Translations under genes and position numbers: made by a program
Source: an uncultured Flavobacteriaceae bacterium
GTDB lineage: Bacteria > Bacteroidota > Bacteroidia > Flavobacteriales > Flavobacteriaceae
Assembly (NCBI GenBank): GCA_947495135.1
Contig: CANLXN010000007.1
Location: 62,001 to 126,000, forward strand
DNA length: 64,000 nt
Direction of reading: 5' to 3'
Notes under the pieces: generated by a model
Databases searched by the model: none
What the model was told of the DNA's origin: nothing
Seen by the model: only the letters and a program-made list of their open reading frames with translations
Shown here: piece by piece, positions 9,910 to 17,950 of the stretch
Layout of the letters: every line of letters begins with the position of its first letter
Numbering within the stretch: the first letter of the stretch is position 1

Positions 9910-9956
9910 AGAAGAAAGACCTGTCTATTTATCACAAAAGGGCAGGTCTTTCTTCT
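9910..9956. terminator. long perfect hairpin with U-rich flanks, probably bidirectional terminator
   Basis: AGAAGAAAGACCTG (9910-9923) pairs perfectly with CAGGTCTTTCTTCT (9943-9956), and two more pairs (one G-U) extend inward to a loop of about 15 nt. The 3' arm is pyrimidine-rich in both directions. It lies upstream of DUF4407 and downstream of the M56 operon, which has its own terminator at 10082-10115. The 125 bp between the two hairpins holds no gene that I can support. Confidence 0.55.
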
Positions 9957-10081
9957 TAAATTATTGATTATCCTTAATTATTTACTTAAAACCCTAATGG
10001 ATTAAATGTTAGATGCTTAAAACGAAAAATTTAAAAGGGATTGAAGGTTTCAGCTGCCACATTAAAATTTAAGTAATAGAA

Positions 10082-10115
10082 AAAAGAAACTGTCTTGCTC
10101 AACAGTTTCTTTTTC
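10082..10115. terminator. terminator of the BlaI-M56 operon
   Basis: A 13-bp perfect stem (AAAAAGAAACTGT / ACAGTTTCTTTTT) with an 8-nt loop starts 15 nt beyond the M56 stop on the minus strand and ends in a T run. Confidence 0.8.
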
Positions 10116-10129
10116 ATGAACTTATTCTT

Positions 10130-12181
10130 TTAACATCCGTACTCGCCGAAAATAATGGACGGCGAAGCATGCGGAGTGTCAACATTAATGATTTTTACCG
10201 ATTTTTGATGCTTTAGGATTTCTATTGCTTTTTCTTTTGAAATAACATCGCTGTCTAGATAGATTTTAGCTCCATGTCGAATCATATGGTTGATAATATT
10301 AACAGGTTCATGAAGGTCCAGCGTTGGTCCAGTGTATGGCATGTCTATGACCGTAATCACAAAAGACTCCTGCTTTTGTATAGTGGTTGATGTTTTTGAA
10401 ATTCTTACCTGAGGATTTTCAGAATTCGCGGCCGATGTATTCAGGTTTAGATTACTGCTTCCTTTAACTATGGCGATTGCCTCGTCTGAAGATATTTCTT
10501 TTTTTTCAAAATAGAACGTCGCATTCTTTTTAGCCATTTCCACTATATGGTCTATTGGGTTCGGAACTGGAGGCGGAGGCGGAATATTTTTTCCTTGATC
10601 GTTTACTCCTTTAATTACTTTTGGAGCAGGTGGCGGAGGTGGAGGCGGTATGTTTTTATCTTGATCATTAATACCCTTTAACACTTTGATAGCATTTGGT
10701 GCCTCGGGAGCTGGCGGGGGAGGTGGAATATTCGGGTATGGCTCTGCATTTTTCTTTTGATCTACTGTCATCAATCCATAGATGTAATTGAGACGTGTAA
10801 TCTCTTTTCCTAAAATACGCATGCTATTTCGATCCATCGCATTGTATTTTTTTGCCAGTTTATTGTATTCTGAAATTTGTTCCGGAGTAGCTTTAAGAGC
10901 GCGTTTAGCCTGTTCCGCATCCAGCGATGTAATAATGCTGATGCCCTCATTAGCCTTTGAATAGTGTGTTTTTTTAAACGCTTTATTCAGCTTTTTAAGG
11001 AATTCGTTAGAAGAACTTCCTACCAAAATTGAAGGATATGCGGAAGTATAATCTGTTTCTTCCCAGTCTTTAGTTATCTGGTCAAGATCGTCCGTGAATG
11101 TTTCTAGAGTTGACTTCCCGTCATTGATCATGATTTCGTTGTTTTGAACCATAATAACAAAAGCCTTTTTATTGTTTCTTTTTGCACCTGCTAGGTATTC
11201 TGTAGTATAATTGTGCTGTTTCTTACGGTCTTTAAAATTGGTTAAAGGAGCTGTTTCTGTGTTTGTATCAATAGTTGTTTCGTCTTTAATTTTTTGGGCT
11301 TTTTGGTCTATATCTGAAAGTTTCTCAACGGTATGAGTAGTGCTAAACCCGTAAACGAGTCCTGCCAACAGGGGTAACAAGAGTAGAGTCCGAAGTAGAA
11401 CGCCTCTTTTCGATGTTTGTGTTTTCATAACTTTAAATCGTTTTTTGATAGATGAATAATTGATTGAATTTGCCAATTGAGGCGAGCTAGCATCTGATGA
11501 GAATGCTAATAAAATATTTTGATAGTTGGATGTTTCGATACCTTTATTAAGCACAGAGCGATCTGCTAAAAACTCGTGGTTGAGTTTGATGCTGTATTTG
11601 ATGAAATAGATGATGGGGTTGAACCAAAATACAATTTGAAGCAACTCGATAAAGATAAGATCCAGACTGTGTTTTTCCCTGGCATGCGTTTCTTCATGAA
11701 TCAAGACCTCTTTCGGGATTTCGGCAGCCTCGTATTTCTTTTGATCAAAGAAGATATACTTTAAAAAGGTGTGTGGATTTGTTGGAGTCTTGAGCAAAAC
11801 ATGTACCAGCGAATCGTTTTTGTATTTCGTATTCTTTCTAATCTTTTGAAGCATACGAGCTATGTTCTTAGAAAATTTCAGAAGAAAGAATAAAACTCCT
11901 GTTCCATATATTAAGGACCAAATGATCAATGAATAATTAAGGCTTTTTTGCTGATAAACCACACCGGTTGTTCCATCTGAAAACACCACTTCACTTATAG
12001 GGCTCCTAGAAACTTCTATGTATTCTGTAAAGGTGATAAAAGGAATCAAAAACGATGCTAGTAGCATCCCAAGAAGATAAAATCTCTTAAACTGGTGCAT
12101 GTTTTGTTTTTCAAGAAAAATTTTATAGAAAACAAAAAATATAGTTAGGCAGGCGGCCGATTTTATAAGATAGAGTCCCAT
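10130..12181 (-). CDS. M56 (BlaR1/MecR1-type) membrane metallopeptidase sensor
   Basis: 683 residues. TM helices lie near 5-24, 34-52, 85-103 and 178-196. The zinc-peptidase motif HEETH (H162, E163, H166) is followed by the third ligand region NHEFLAD (E203), and a further TM is near 258-276. The extracytoplasmic part is unlike beta-lactam sensors: it carries three proline-rich blocks (IPPPPP) separated by two copies of a GxNDQxKN linker around residues 478-545. In the family, intramembrane signalling activates cleavage of the BlaI repressor. The BlaI gene is directly upstream, with 2 nt between the genes, so the pair is one regulatory unit. The signal sensed is unknown, and no beta-lactamase is next to it. 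Confidence 0.9.
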   Translation of the reverse strand: MGLYLIKSAACLTIFFVFYKIFLEKQNMHQFKRFYLLGMLLASFLIPFITFTEYIEVSRSPISEVVFSDGTTGVVYQQKSLNYSLIIWSLIYGTGVLFFLLKFSKNIARMLQKIRKNTKYKNDSLVHVLLKTPTNPHTFLKYIFFDQKKYEAAEIPKEVLIHEETHAREKHSLDLIFIELLQIVFWFNPIIYFIKYSIKLNHEFLADRSVLNKGIETSNYQNILLAFSSDASSPQLANSINYSSIKKRFKVMKTQTSKRGVLLRTLLLLPLLAGLVYGFSTTHTVEKLSDIDQKAQKIKDETTIDTNTETAPLTNFKDRKKQHNYTTEYLAGAKRNNKKAFVIMVQNNEIMINDGKSTLETFTDDLDQITKDWEETDYTSAYPSILVGSSSNEFLKKLNKAFKKTHYSKANEGISIITSLDAEQAKRALKATPEQISEYNKLAKKYNAMDRNSMRILGKEITRLNYIYGLMTVDQKKNAEPYPNIPPPPPAPEAPNAIKVLKGINDQDKNIPPPPPPPAPKVIKGVNDQGKNIPPPPPVPNPIDHIVEMAKKNATFYFEKKEISSDEAIAIVKGSSNLNLNTSAANSENPQVRISKTSTTIQKQESFVITVIDMPYTGPTLDLHEPVNIINHMIRHGAKIYLDSDVISKEKAIEILKHQKSVKIINVDTPHASPSIIFGEYGC

Positions 12182-12183
12182 AA

Positions 12184-12549
12184 TTATTTCTTTTTAATTT
12201 GTTGGTCTATGATGGTTCGCAGTTCTTCAAGTTGCTGCTTGGAAAGATTGGTTTCCTCTGTAAAAAATGAAGCAAATTGGCTAGGACTGTCGTTAAAAAA
12301 GTCCTTTATAAGGCCATTTACGTGTTTGGAGAAATAGTCTTTCTTCTTCACAAGTGGAAAATATTCTCTAGACCTTCCCAATTGTATATAGTCCACAAAC
12401 TTCTTGTCTTGCATTCGTTTTAATAAGGTGGCAACCGTTGTGGTAGCAGGTTTAGGATCTTCATGTGCATCTATAAGGTCTTTCATAAAGGCGCGCTTCT
12501 TTTTCCAGAGGATTTGCATTAGTTGTTCTTCAGAATTTGAAAGTTGCAT
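12184..12549 (-). CDS. BlaI/MecI/CopY-family repressor
   Basis: 121 residues, normal for the family. A winged-helix DNA-binding domain covers ~1-75 (SNSEEQLMQILWKKKRAFMKDL...TTTVATLLKRMQDKKFV) and a dimerisation/cleavage helix bundle follows. It is expected to repress its own operon until the downstream M56 protease is activated. Two identical palindromes containing TACA-N2-TGTA lie 22 and 50 bp upstream of its start, and each contains a -7 promoter box on the coding strand, giving direct support for autorepression. Confidence 0.93.
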   Translation of the reverse strand: MQLSNSEEQLMQILWKKKRAFMKDLIDAHEDPKPATTTVATLLKRMQDKKFVDYIQLGRSREYFPLVKKKDYFSKHVNGLIKDFFNDSPSQFASFFTEETNLSKQQLEELRTIIDQQIKKK

Positions 12550-12570
12550 GTACTATAATTTTATATTTAC

Positions 12571-12631
12571 TCTACAAATGTAGAATAAATATTTCAATTC
12601 TACAAATGTAGAGGGTGAATATTTTAAACAA
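12571..12631 (-). promoter_or_regulatory. BlaI-type operator pair fused to the operon promoter
   Basis: Two identical 14-bp palindromes (TCTACA-AA-TGTAGA) occupy 12571-12584 and 12599-12612, 28 bp centre to centre. Read on the minus strand each contains TACATTTG, a match to the flavobacterial -7 box. The upstream copy has TTG at 12631-12629 with an 18-nt spacer. Repressor binding would therefore cover the polymerase contact site directly. The TACA/TGTA core is the known BlaI/MecI recognition type. Confidence 0.8.
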
Positions 12632-12669
12632 CCATTTTTTCAAAAAGGAGGGAGGTTGATTTATTCATT

Positions 12670-12677
12670 TATATTTG
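12670..12677 (+). promoter_or_regulatory. -7 box (TATATTTG) for the PhnA-like gene
   Basis: TATATTTG lies 18 nt before the ATG at 12695. This placement argues against the in-frame TTG at 12656 as start, because that codon would precede the predicted transcription start. Confidence 0.55.
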
Positions 12678-12694
12678 TTCAAAATCTGGAGTAC

Positions 12695-13276
12695 ATGAGT
12701 TTTGAAAGAGAAGTAAAGAAAAGAGCAGAGGATAAGTGCGAATTATGTGGTCATGAAGAACACCTAAGTGTTTATGAAGTCCCAAAAACACCCGAATATA
12801 TTAAAGGGGAGGACACGGCAATCTATGCATGTACAACCTGTATTTCTCAATTCGATATCGAGGAACGCGACGCAAACCATTGGCGTTGTTTGAACGATAG
12901 CATGTGGAATCCGGCAGCTCCTGTGCAAGTAATGGCTTGGAGGATGTTGCACCGATTGAAAAAAGAGGGTTGGCCACAAGACTTGCTCGATATGATGTAC
13001 ATGGAAGAACAACAACTGGAGTGGGCCGCCGCCACCGGAGATGCAGAGGACAAGGCAGATGCTTTAGTCCACAGAGATGCAAATGGTGTTATTTTACAAG
13101 CTGGAGATAGCGTGGTTCTTATTAAAGACTTAAAAGTAAAAGGTTCTAGCATGGTTGCTAAGCAAGGAACTGCCGTGAGACGTATTTCTTTAGATCATGA
13201 GAATGATACCTTTATTGAAGGGAAGGTTGACGGAATCCAAATCGTTTTGATAACAGAATACGTCAAAAAGATATAG
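12695..13276 (+). CDS. PhnA-domain protein
   Basis: 193 residues from the ATG at 12695 (MSFEREVKKRA). An N-terminal zinc-ribbon-like segment has CELCGH (residues ~12-17) and YACTTC (~45-50), and a C-terminal beta-barrel PhnA domain runs from ~130 (GDSVVLIKDLKVKGSSMVAKQGT) to the end. The name comes from the E. coli phn region, but no phosphonate pathway genes are nearby and the molecular role of the family is poorly defined. It diverges from blaI across a 145-bp gap that contains both promoters. Several long ORFs overlap it on the other strand and are shadows. Confidence 0.88.
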   Translation: MSFEREVKKRAEDKCELCGHEEHLSVYEVPKTPEYIKGEDTAIYACTTCISQFDIEERDANHWRCLNDSMWNPAAPVQVMAWRMLHRLKKEGWPQDLLDMMYMEEQQLEWAAATGDAEDKADALVHRDANGVILQAGDSVVLIKDLKVKGSSMVAKQGTAVRRISLDHENDTFIEGKVDGIQIVLITEYVKKI

Positions 13277-13298
13277 TATTAGATATCAAAATGAAAAG

Positions 13299-13333
13299 TC
13301 CCAAAGCATAAAGAATGCCTTGGGATTTTTTTT
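13299..13333. terminator. terminator between the PhnA-like gene and the T9SS protein
   Basis: TCCCAAAGCAT (13299-13309) and ATGCCTTGGGA (13315-13325) form an 11-bp stem with one mismatch, followed by eight T. It serves the plus-strand gene ending at 13276 and may also stop the convergent transcript. Confidence 0.8.
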
Positions 13334-13348
13334 GTAAAATGGTTGACC

Positions 13349-15943
13349 TTATTTGTCCGACCCTTTTATGAGTTTTCCAGATTTATACTGTATATCTGAG
13401 CTCTGTAGTTGATATACGTACACACCTTTTTGTAGAAACTCACTCTTTAAAGGGTGGCTATTTGCCCCTTTGGATGCAAAAAATGTTTCTCTTAAAACCG
13501 CCTTTCCTAACATGTCAAAAACGACCAAATTCATTTCTGTTTGCTTGTCGCTATAGAAGCTTATAACCGCATTACTCTTTACAGGATTAGGTGAGATAAC
13601 CACAGCGTTCTCTTCATTTACCGTAAAAAGAAGTTCATCGTTTTGCTTGAAAACAAGGTTAGCCAGGGTTAGCTCCTTGGTTTGAGTTGTCTGGTTTTCT
13701 GAACTCAATGTGAAAACAATAGTAGTTACATCGGTCAAATCAATAGTTTCACCTATTTGTGAGTAGAAGTCTTTGTATGAAACGACATAATGTTCGGTTT
13801 CATTCGATAACTCAATTTGAGCCTTCAATTGGTTGTTCCAATCTGTAATGCTCTTTTTTATCAATCTAATTTCCATATTACCAGTTCCGGAAGCGTCAAA
13901 CTCTAGGCTATTGAATTCACTCAAATCTACCTCTTGAAATTTTGGAGTGAATGCTCGGTACACAGAAACATATTCGCTCGTGGTTGATTTCAAGGAGACA
14001 TTCCGTTCTATTCGCAGTCCTTCAGAATTATTTGCTTCTTGAGGTGTTACTTCAAAAGATTGAATGGAAGTAGTTGCAGCAAAATCGTCTACACCCCAAG
14101 GGCCGTCAGATAAAAATACATCGTCTGGAGTATCGCCTTTGCCATTACTAATTCTAAATCCAATATCGAATAAAGAACCCATATCCACAACATGAGTGCT
14201 AATGTATGATCCGTCTAGTGTTTTTTCGGTGGTTACAATTTCAGTAGTGCTGGTCTCCGTTTTTGAAAGACCACCTTCAAAGAAAAGTGTTTCACTGCCA
14301 TTTGTATTTACCACTTGTAGTTCTAGAGCTCCATTTATATATGCTCCTTTCTTCACGAAAACAGTAGGTGGTGTGCTAGACTCGTAAGCTGTAATAGGCT
14401 TCTGAATTTCTAATAATCGAAGGGCTTCTTCACTTAATTTTACAAGGTCCTCTAAAGAGTTGGTCCATATCTGAAAATTATAAAATGTGGCGTTGTCTTG
14501 GTAGCGATCAAGGTTCCAATGACTTTCAATTTCAAAACGATCTTCTTCTGCCGACACTCGAGCCGAAAAGCTAACAACAAATTCCATTTGACCGTCAGGG
14601 TTTTTGATAATGGATTTAATAAAACGCTCTCCGTTGATTTCTAAAGTTGAAACAGAGATCAATTCCGCTCCTAACAATCGGTCACAGATATATTTTGTGT
14701 GCTCGTATACTCCGTTTTCGGTTTTCAGAATAAGCATGGCAGCTAGTCGCTCGTCGTTTCTACTGTAGTCAATGGATAATACCTCGGTTGCATTGGTGAT
14801 AGAAATTAAGTCGTTTGGAGTAGATTCAATTACTGTCGCTTGTTCAATTACGTCCATAGGAACTAAATCTGAAAGCTCAATAATAGAGTTTCTGTTTTGC
14901 TGTCCGTAAGAAGCGCTTTTAAGAAAAGGATTTGCCTTCTTAGCATCAAACCTAAAACCACTTTTAGAACGGTTGAAGTTTCTATTGCTTATTTTCTGTG
15001 CCAATCTGTTGTTACTTTCTAATCCGCCTTCATTCCCTCCAGACGGAGCTAATACAGGACAACTTTCTACACCAGAACAAGATGGGTCGTCACAGTCGAT
15101 AAGTCCGTCACCGTCATCATCAATACCGTTGTCGCATATTTCTTGCGGTACAGGTGCTGTAGGGCATCGTGCTCCATCATTACTAGAACTCGAAGGTCCG
15201 TAAGCAAATAAATTAGATTGCATACTCGAACCCGAATTGAGATTCTGTACTGCCTGAATTACAAAAATGGTTCCTGTCTGGTTGGCTGAAACATAGAACC
15301 TTCCCGAAGCATCGAAATAAACGGCCCCGTAGGTATAGTTAAAACCAGTGAGGATTGGTACTACGCCAAGATCTTCAACTTGCCCATTTTCTGCGTTTAT
15401 ACGATATAATTTATTACTGTTTTTTTCTACAGTGTATAGAAATCCGTCAACAGCATTGAACGCCCAATCATGAATGCTCAGGTTTTTGGACATGGTGCCA
15501 GCTCCTAAGTAAGTTCCGTAGTTGGGGGAAGAGGGGTTCAAGTCAATTTTATGATAACCGCTTCCGCCTTGTTTTAAATAATAAATCCCATTTGAAGAAA
15601 CGTCTCCTACATAGCGATTGCTTGTTGGTAATTCGTCGAAAGTAAAGCTGGTGGTTTCGAAATTATTTCCAATTCTAACAATTGTTTTGGCTGGAGAAGA
15701 TAAGGAGCCCCAGATAAATCCGTCGGTTGGGTTGTAGCCTGTGGCATTGATATTTCCTGGAGTAACATCGGTAGCTACTTCGTAAGAATTTCCGGAGGCA
15801 AGGTCCAACGCAAATACATCGTTGTTTTGAAATAAGTAGGCGTTGAAGTCGCAATTAAAAGGGGTTTCTTGAGAGCGAACTATAGTAGTTGATAAGAATA
15901 AAATAATAAGGAGAGCGCTCCAAGAGTAATTTTTTGTTGTCAT
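13349..15943 (-). CDS. secreted T9SS cargo protein with DUF6923-like N-terminal region
   Basis: 864 residues from ATG 15943, which places the signal peptide (NYSWSALLIILFLSTTIVRSQ) at the N-terminus; the ATG 21 nt upstream would add seven unneeded residues. Residues ~25-260 form a beta-propeller-like region (YNPTDGFIWG, LYRINAENGQVEDLG) resembling DUF6923. A Cys/Asp-rich motif (CDNGIDDDGDGLIDCDD) of the calcium-binding type follows near 270. The middle holds beta domains, and the last ~80 residues are a T9SS type A sorting domain (ISPNPVKSNAVISFYS...KGVYVYQLQ...KSGKLIK). It is exported and anchored or released at the cell surface. The substrate or partner is unknown. Confidence 0.85.
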   Translation of the reverse strand: MTTKNYSWSALLIILFLSTTIVRSQETPFNCDFNAYLFQNNDVFALDLASGNSYEVATDVTPGNINATGYNPTDGFIWGSLSSPAKTIVRIGNNFETTSFTFDELPTSNRYVGDVSSNGIYYLKQGGSGYHKIDLNPSSPNYGTYLGAGTMSKNLSIHDWAFNAVDGFLYTVEKNSNKLYRINAENGQVEDLGVVPILTGFNYTYGAVYFDASGRFYVSANQTGTIFVIQAVQNLNSGSSMQSNLFAYGPSSSSNDGARCPTAPVPQEICDNGIDDDGDGLIDCDDPSCSGVESCPVLAPSGGNEGGLESNNRLAQKISNRNFNRSKSGFRFDAKKANPFLKSASYGQQNRNSIIELSDLVPMDVIEQATVIESTPNDLISITNATEVLSIDYSRNDERLAAMLILKTENGVYEHTKYICDRLLGAELISVSTLEINGERFIKSIIKNPDGQMEFVVSFSARVSAEEDRFEIESHWNLDRYQDNATFYNFQIWTNSLEDLVKLSEEALRLLEIQKPITAYESSTPPTVFVKKGAYINGALELQVVNTNGSETLFFEGGLSKTETSTTEIVTTEKTLDGSYISTHVVDMGSLFDIGFRISNGKGDTPDDVFLSDGPWGVDDFAATTSIQSFEVTPQEANNSEGLRIERNVSLKSTTSEYVSVYRAFTPKFQEVDLSEFNSLEFDASGTGNMEIRLIKKSITDWNNQLKAQIELSNETEHYVVSYKDFYSQIGETIDLTDVTTIVFTLSSENQTTQTKELTLANLVFKQNDELLFTVNEENAVVISPNPVKSNAVISFYSDKQTEMNLVVFDMLGKAVLRETFFASKGANSHPLKSEFLQKGVYVYQLQSSDIQYKSGKLIKGSDK

Positions 15944-16053
15944 GATTTCTAGTTTATGGGTCAAAAATAGAAATGAAAACAGCCTTTAATTTTTATTTTA
16001 GTTCAATCGAAATTTAGTATCGTTGGATGGATGAGTTAGCTCGATGAATGAAA

Positions 16054-16087
16054 AAAGCCCCATAAGTTATAATGCTTATGAGGCTTT
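16054..16087 (-). terminator. terminator after the M20 dipeptidase gene
   Basis: AAAGCCCCATAAG (16054-16066) pairs with CTTATGAGGCTTT (16075-16087) with one mismatch. On the minus strand it follows the stop at 16107 by 20 nt and runs into a T tract. Confidence 0.75.
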
Positions 16088-16106
16088 ATGCTGAATGCGC
16101 TAATAT

Positions 16107-17495
16107 CTATTTGCTCATTTCAGTAAAATAATGGTAGAATTGTGGAATGGTTTCAATGCCTTTTAGATAATTCCATATCCCGAAATGTTCGTTAGGAGAG
16201 TGAATGGCATCGCTGTCCAGACCAAATCCCATTAAAATAGTCTTGCTTTTTAGTTCCTTTTCGAATAAAGCTACAATTGGGATACTTCCTCCACTTCTTT
16301 GTGGTATAGGAGTTTTTCCAAAAGTCTCTTCATAGGCTTTGGAAGCGGCTCTGTAGCCTAAACTGTCGATAGGTGTTACATATGCTTGTCCTCCATGATG
16401 AGGTGTAACTTTAGCAGTTACTCCTGCAGGTGCAATACTTTCAAAATGCTGGGTAAACAAGGTGGTGATTTTCTCCCAATTCTGATCTGGAACCAATCTC
16501 ATACTTATTTTAGCGTATGCCTTGCTCGCAATAACCGTTTTGGCACCTTCTCCTGTATATCCTCCCCAAATTCCATTTACGTCTAGCGTGGGACGAATAC
16601 TGTTGCGTTCGTTAGTGGTATATTCTTTTTCTCCATAAGTATCTGCGATGTCTAAAGCTTCGCAATACGCTTTTTTGCTGAAAGGTGCTTCTCCCATTTT
16701 AGCTCTTTCGGCATTCGAAAGTTCTTCCACGTCGTCATAGAAGCCAGGAATGGTAATATGATTATTTTCATCGTGCAGAGAAGCGATCATTTTAGTAAGT
16801 ACGTTAATAGGATTTGCTACTGCACCTCCATAAAGACCACTGTGCAGATCACGATTAGGTCCGGTAACTTCTACTTCCACATAACTCAAACCACGCAATC
16901 CTGTAGTGATTGACGGAATGTCATTTGCGATCATTCCTGTGTCACTAATAAGAATCACATCGTTGGCCAATTTTTCTTGATTTCGTTCCACAAACCAACC
17001 CAAGCTTTCACTTCCTACTTCTTCCTCCCCTTCAATCATAAATTTCACGTTGCAGGGAAGCTGCCCTGTAGTGGTCATGTATTCCATCGCCTTTACGTGC
17101 ATGTACATTTGCCCTTTGTCATCGCAGCTCCCACGAGCATAGATTGCACCATCGGGGTGTAGCTTTGTTTTCTTAATAACAGGCTCAAATGGCGGACTGT
17201 CCCACAACTCCACTGGATCTGGCGGTTGTACGTCATAATGCCCGTATACTAGGATAGTTGGTAATGATGGGTCGATTATTTTTTCGCCATAAACAATAGG
17301 ATAACCAGGTGTTTCACATATTTCTACGTGATCGCAACCTGCTTTCTCCAAGCTTGTTTTGATGACTTCGGAAGTTTTTATAACGTCGTTTTTGTACGCA
17401 GAATCTGCACTAATGCTCGGTATTTTAAGTAATTCGATTAATTCGTCAATAAAACGTTGTTGGTGTTCTTGGATATATGGTTTTGCGCTTTTCAT
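16107..17495 (-). CDS. M20-family dipeptidase
   Basis: 462 residues, normal for cytosolic nonspecific/Xaa dipeptidases of the M20 family. Zinc-site motifs are ILVYGHYDVQP (His and Asp with following Pro), YARGSCDDKGQ (bridging Asp), the catalytic-base region IEGEEEVGSES (Glu-Glu), VILISDTGM (Asp) and the C-terminal His in DSDAIHSPNEHFGIW. The dimerisation lid (~205-380, GLRGLSYVEVEVTGPNRDLHSG) is present. It hydrolyses dipeptides in the cytoplasm; no signal peptide is seen. It is monocistronic. Its leader contains a 7-bp inverted repeat (CGCTCCA 17516-17522 / TGGAGCG 17534-17540) of unknown meaning. Confidence 0.92.
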   Translation of the reverse strand: MKSAKPYIQEHQQRFIDELIELLKIPSISADSAYKNDVIKTSEVIKTSLEKAGCDHVEICETPGYPIVYGEKIIDPSLPTILVYGHYDVQPPDPVELWDSPPFEPVIKKTKLHPDGAIYARGSCDDKGQMYMHVKAMEYMTTTGQLPCNVKFMIEGEEEVGSESLGWFVERNQEKLANDVILISDTGMIANDIPSITTGLRGLSYVEVEVTGPNRDLHSGLYGGAVANPINVLTKMIASLHDENNHITIPGFYDDVEELSNAERAKMGEAPFSKKAYCEALDIADTYGEKEYTTNERNSIRPTLDVNGIWGGYTGEGAKTVIASKAYAKISMRLVPDQNWEKITTLFTQHFESIAPAGVTAKVTPHHGGQAYVTPIDSLGYRAASKAYEETFGKTPIPQRSGGSIPIVALFEKELKSKTILMGFGLDSDAIHSPNEHFGIWNYLKGIETIPQFYHYFTEMSK

Positions 17496-17586
17496 GTAAT
17501 TTTTTTCTGAATTTGCGCTCCAATACTAGGCTGTGGAGCGGATAGATGCTAAGGTACAAAAAGCCATAATTTTAAAGTAAAGATTG

Positions 17587-17616
17587 TTTGTAAATTGTAA
17601 ATGTTGTGTATATTTG
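17587..17616 (+). promoter_or_regulatory. tRNA-Leu promoter
   Basis: TTTG (17587-17590), an 18-nt spacer and TATATTTG (17609-17616) match the flavobacterial -33/-7 consensus; the mature tRNA begins 10 nt downstream. It is the cleanest example of this promoter type in the window. Confidence 0.75.
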
Positions 17617-17626
17617 CCGTCCAATT

Positions 17627-17708
17627 GCGGGCGTGATGGAATTGGTAGACATGCTAGACTTAGGATCTAGTGCTTCACGGCGTGGGAGTTCGAGTCTCCC
17701 CGCCCGCA
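17627..17708 (+). tRNA. tRNA-Leu (anticodon UAG)
   Basis: The acceptor stem GCGGGCG pairs with CGCCCGC and the discriminator is A. The anticodon stem-loop CTAGA-CTTAGGA-TCTAG gives anticodon TAG, and the long variable arm is of class II type, as expected for leucine. The T arm GGGAG-TTCGAGT-CTCCC is intact. CCA is not encoded. The stretch from the terminator behind it (17744) to the next terminator (17899) holds nothing I can identify. Confidence 0.97.
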
Positions 17709-17714
17709 CAAAAC

Positions 17715-17744
17715 AAGACTTCAGGAAACTGAGGTCTTTTTTTT
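17715..17744 (+). terminator. tRNA terminator
   Basis: AAGACTTCAG / CTGAGGTCTT with a GAAA loop and one G-U pair, followed by a T run, starts 7 nt after the tRNA. Confidence 0.85.
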
Positions 17745-17898
17745 GTTTTAGAGAAAACGGATTTTGAAAAAGCTAAGGGAGACTAAAAGTATATGCTGCG
17801 CTCTGTTTCTACTGATCTGGATACCTCGAATATTTGAAGCGCTTCATTTAAAATCTTATCTCCATTGAGCCTATTTTAGAATGAACATAAATAAAAAA

Positions 17899-17922
17899 TC
17901 CCTACATATATAGATGTAGGGA
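17899..17922 (-). terminator. terminator of the carbonic anhydrase operon
   Basis: TCCCTACAT / ATGTAGGGA (9-bp perfect stem, 6-nt loop) lies 28 nt beyond the stop at 17951 and ends in a run of six T on the minus strand. Confidence 0.8.
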
Positions 17923-17950
17923 CTATCTCAATTTTAAAGTTAGAATAGCG

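Noticed and set aside
8691-9925. Direct repeat AGACCTGTC at 8691-8699 and 9917-9925 flanking DUF4407, as a possible insertion signature
   Set aside because: Only nine identical bases, the second copy is part of a hairpin, and there is no recombinase or composition shift.
9957-10081. Possible small RNA or 17-codon peptide (MWQLKPS...) between two hairpins
   Set aside because: No -7 box at the right place and no conservation evidence available; left as unexplained gap.
12764-13152. Several 83-101 codon minus-strand ORFs opposite the PhnA-like gene
   Set aside because: They lie inside a gene with clear family motifs, have no promoter or family likeness and are mutually exclusive in frame.
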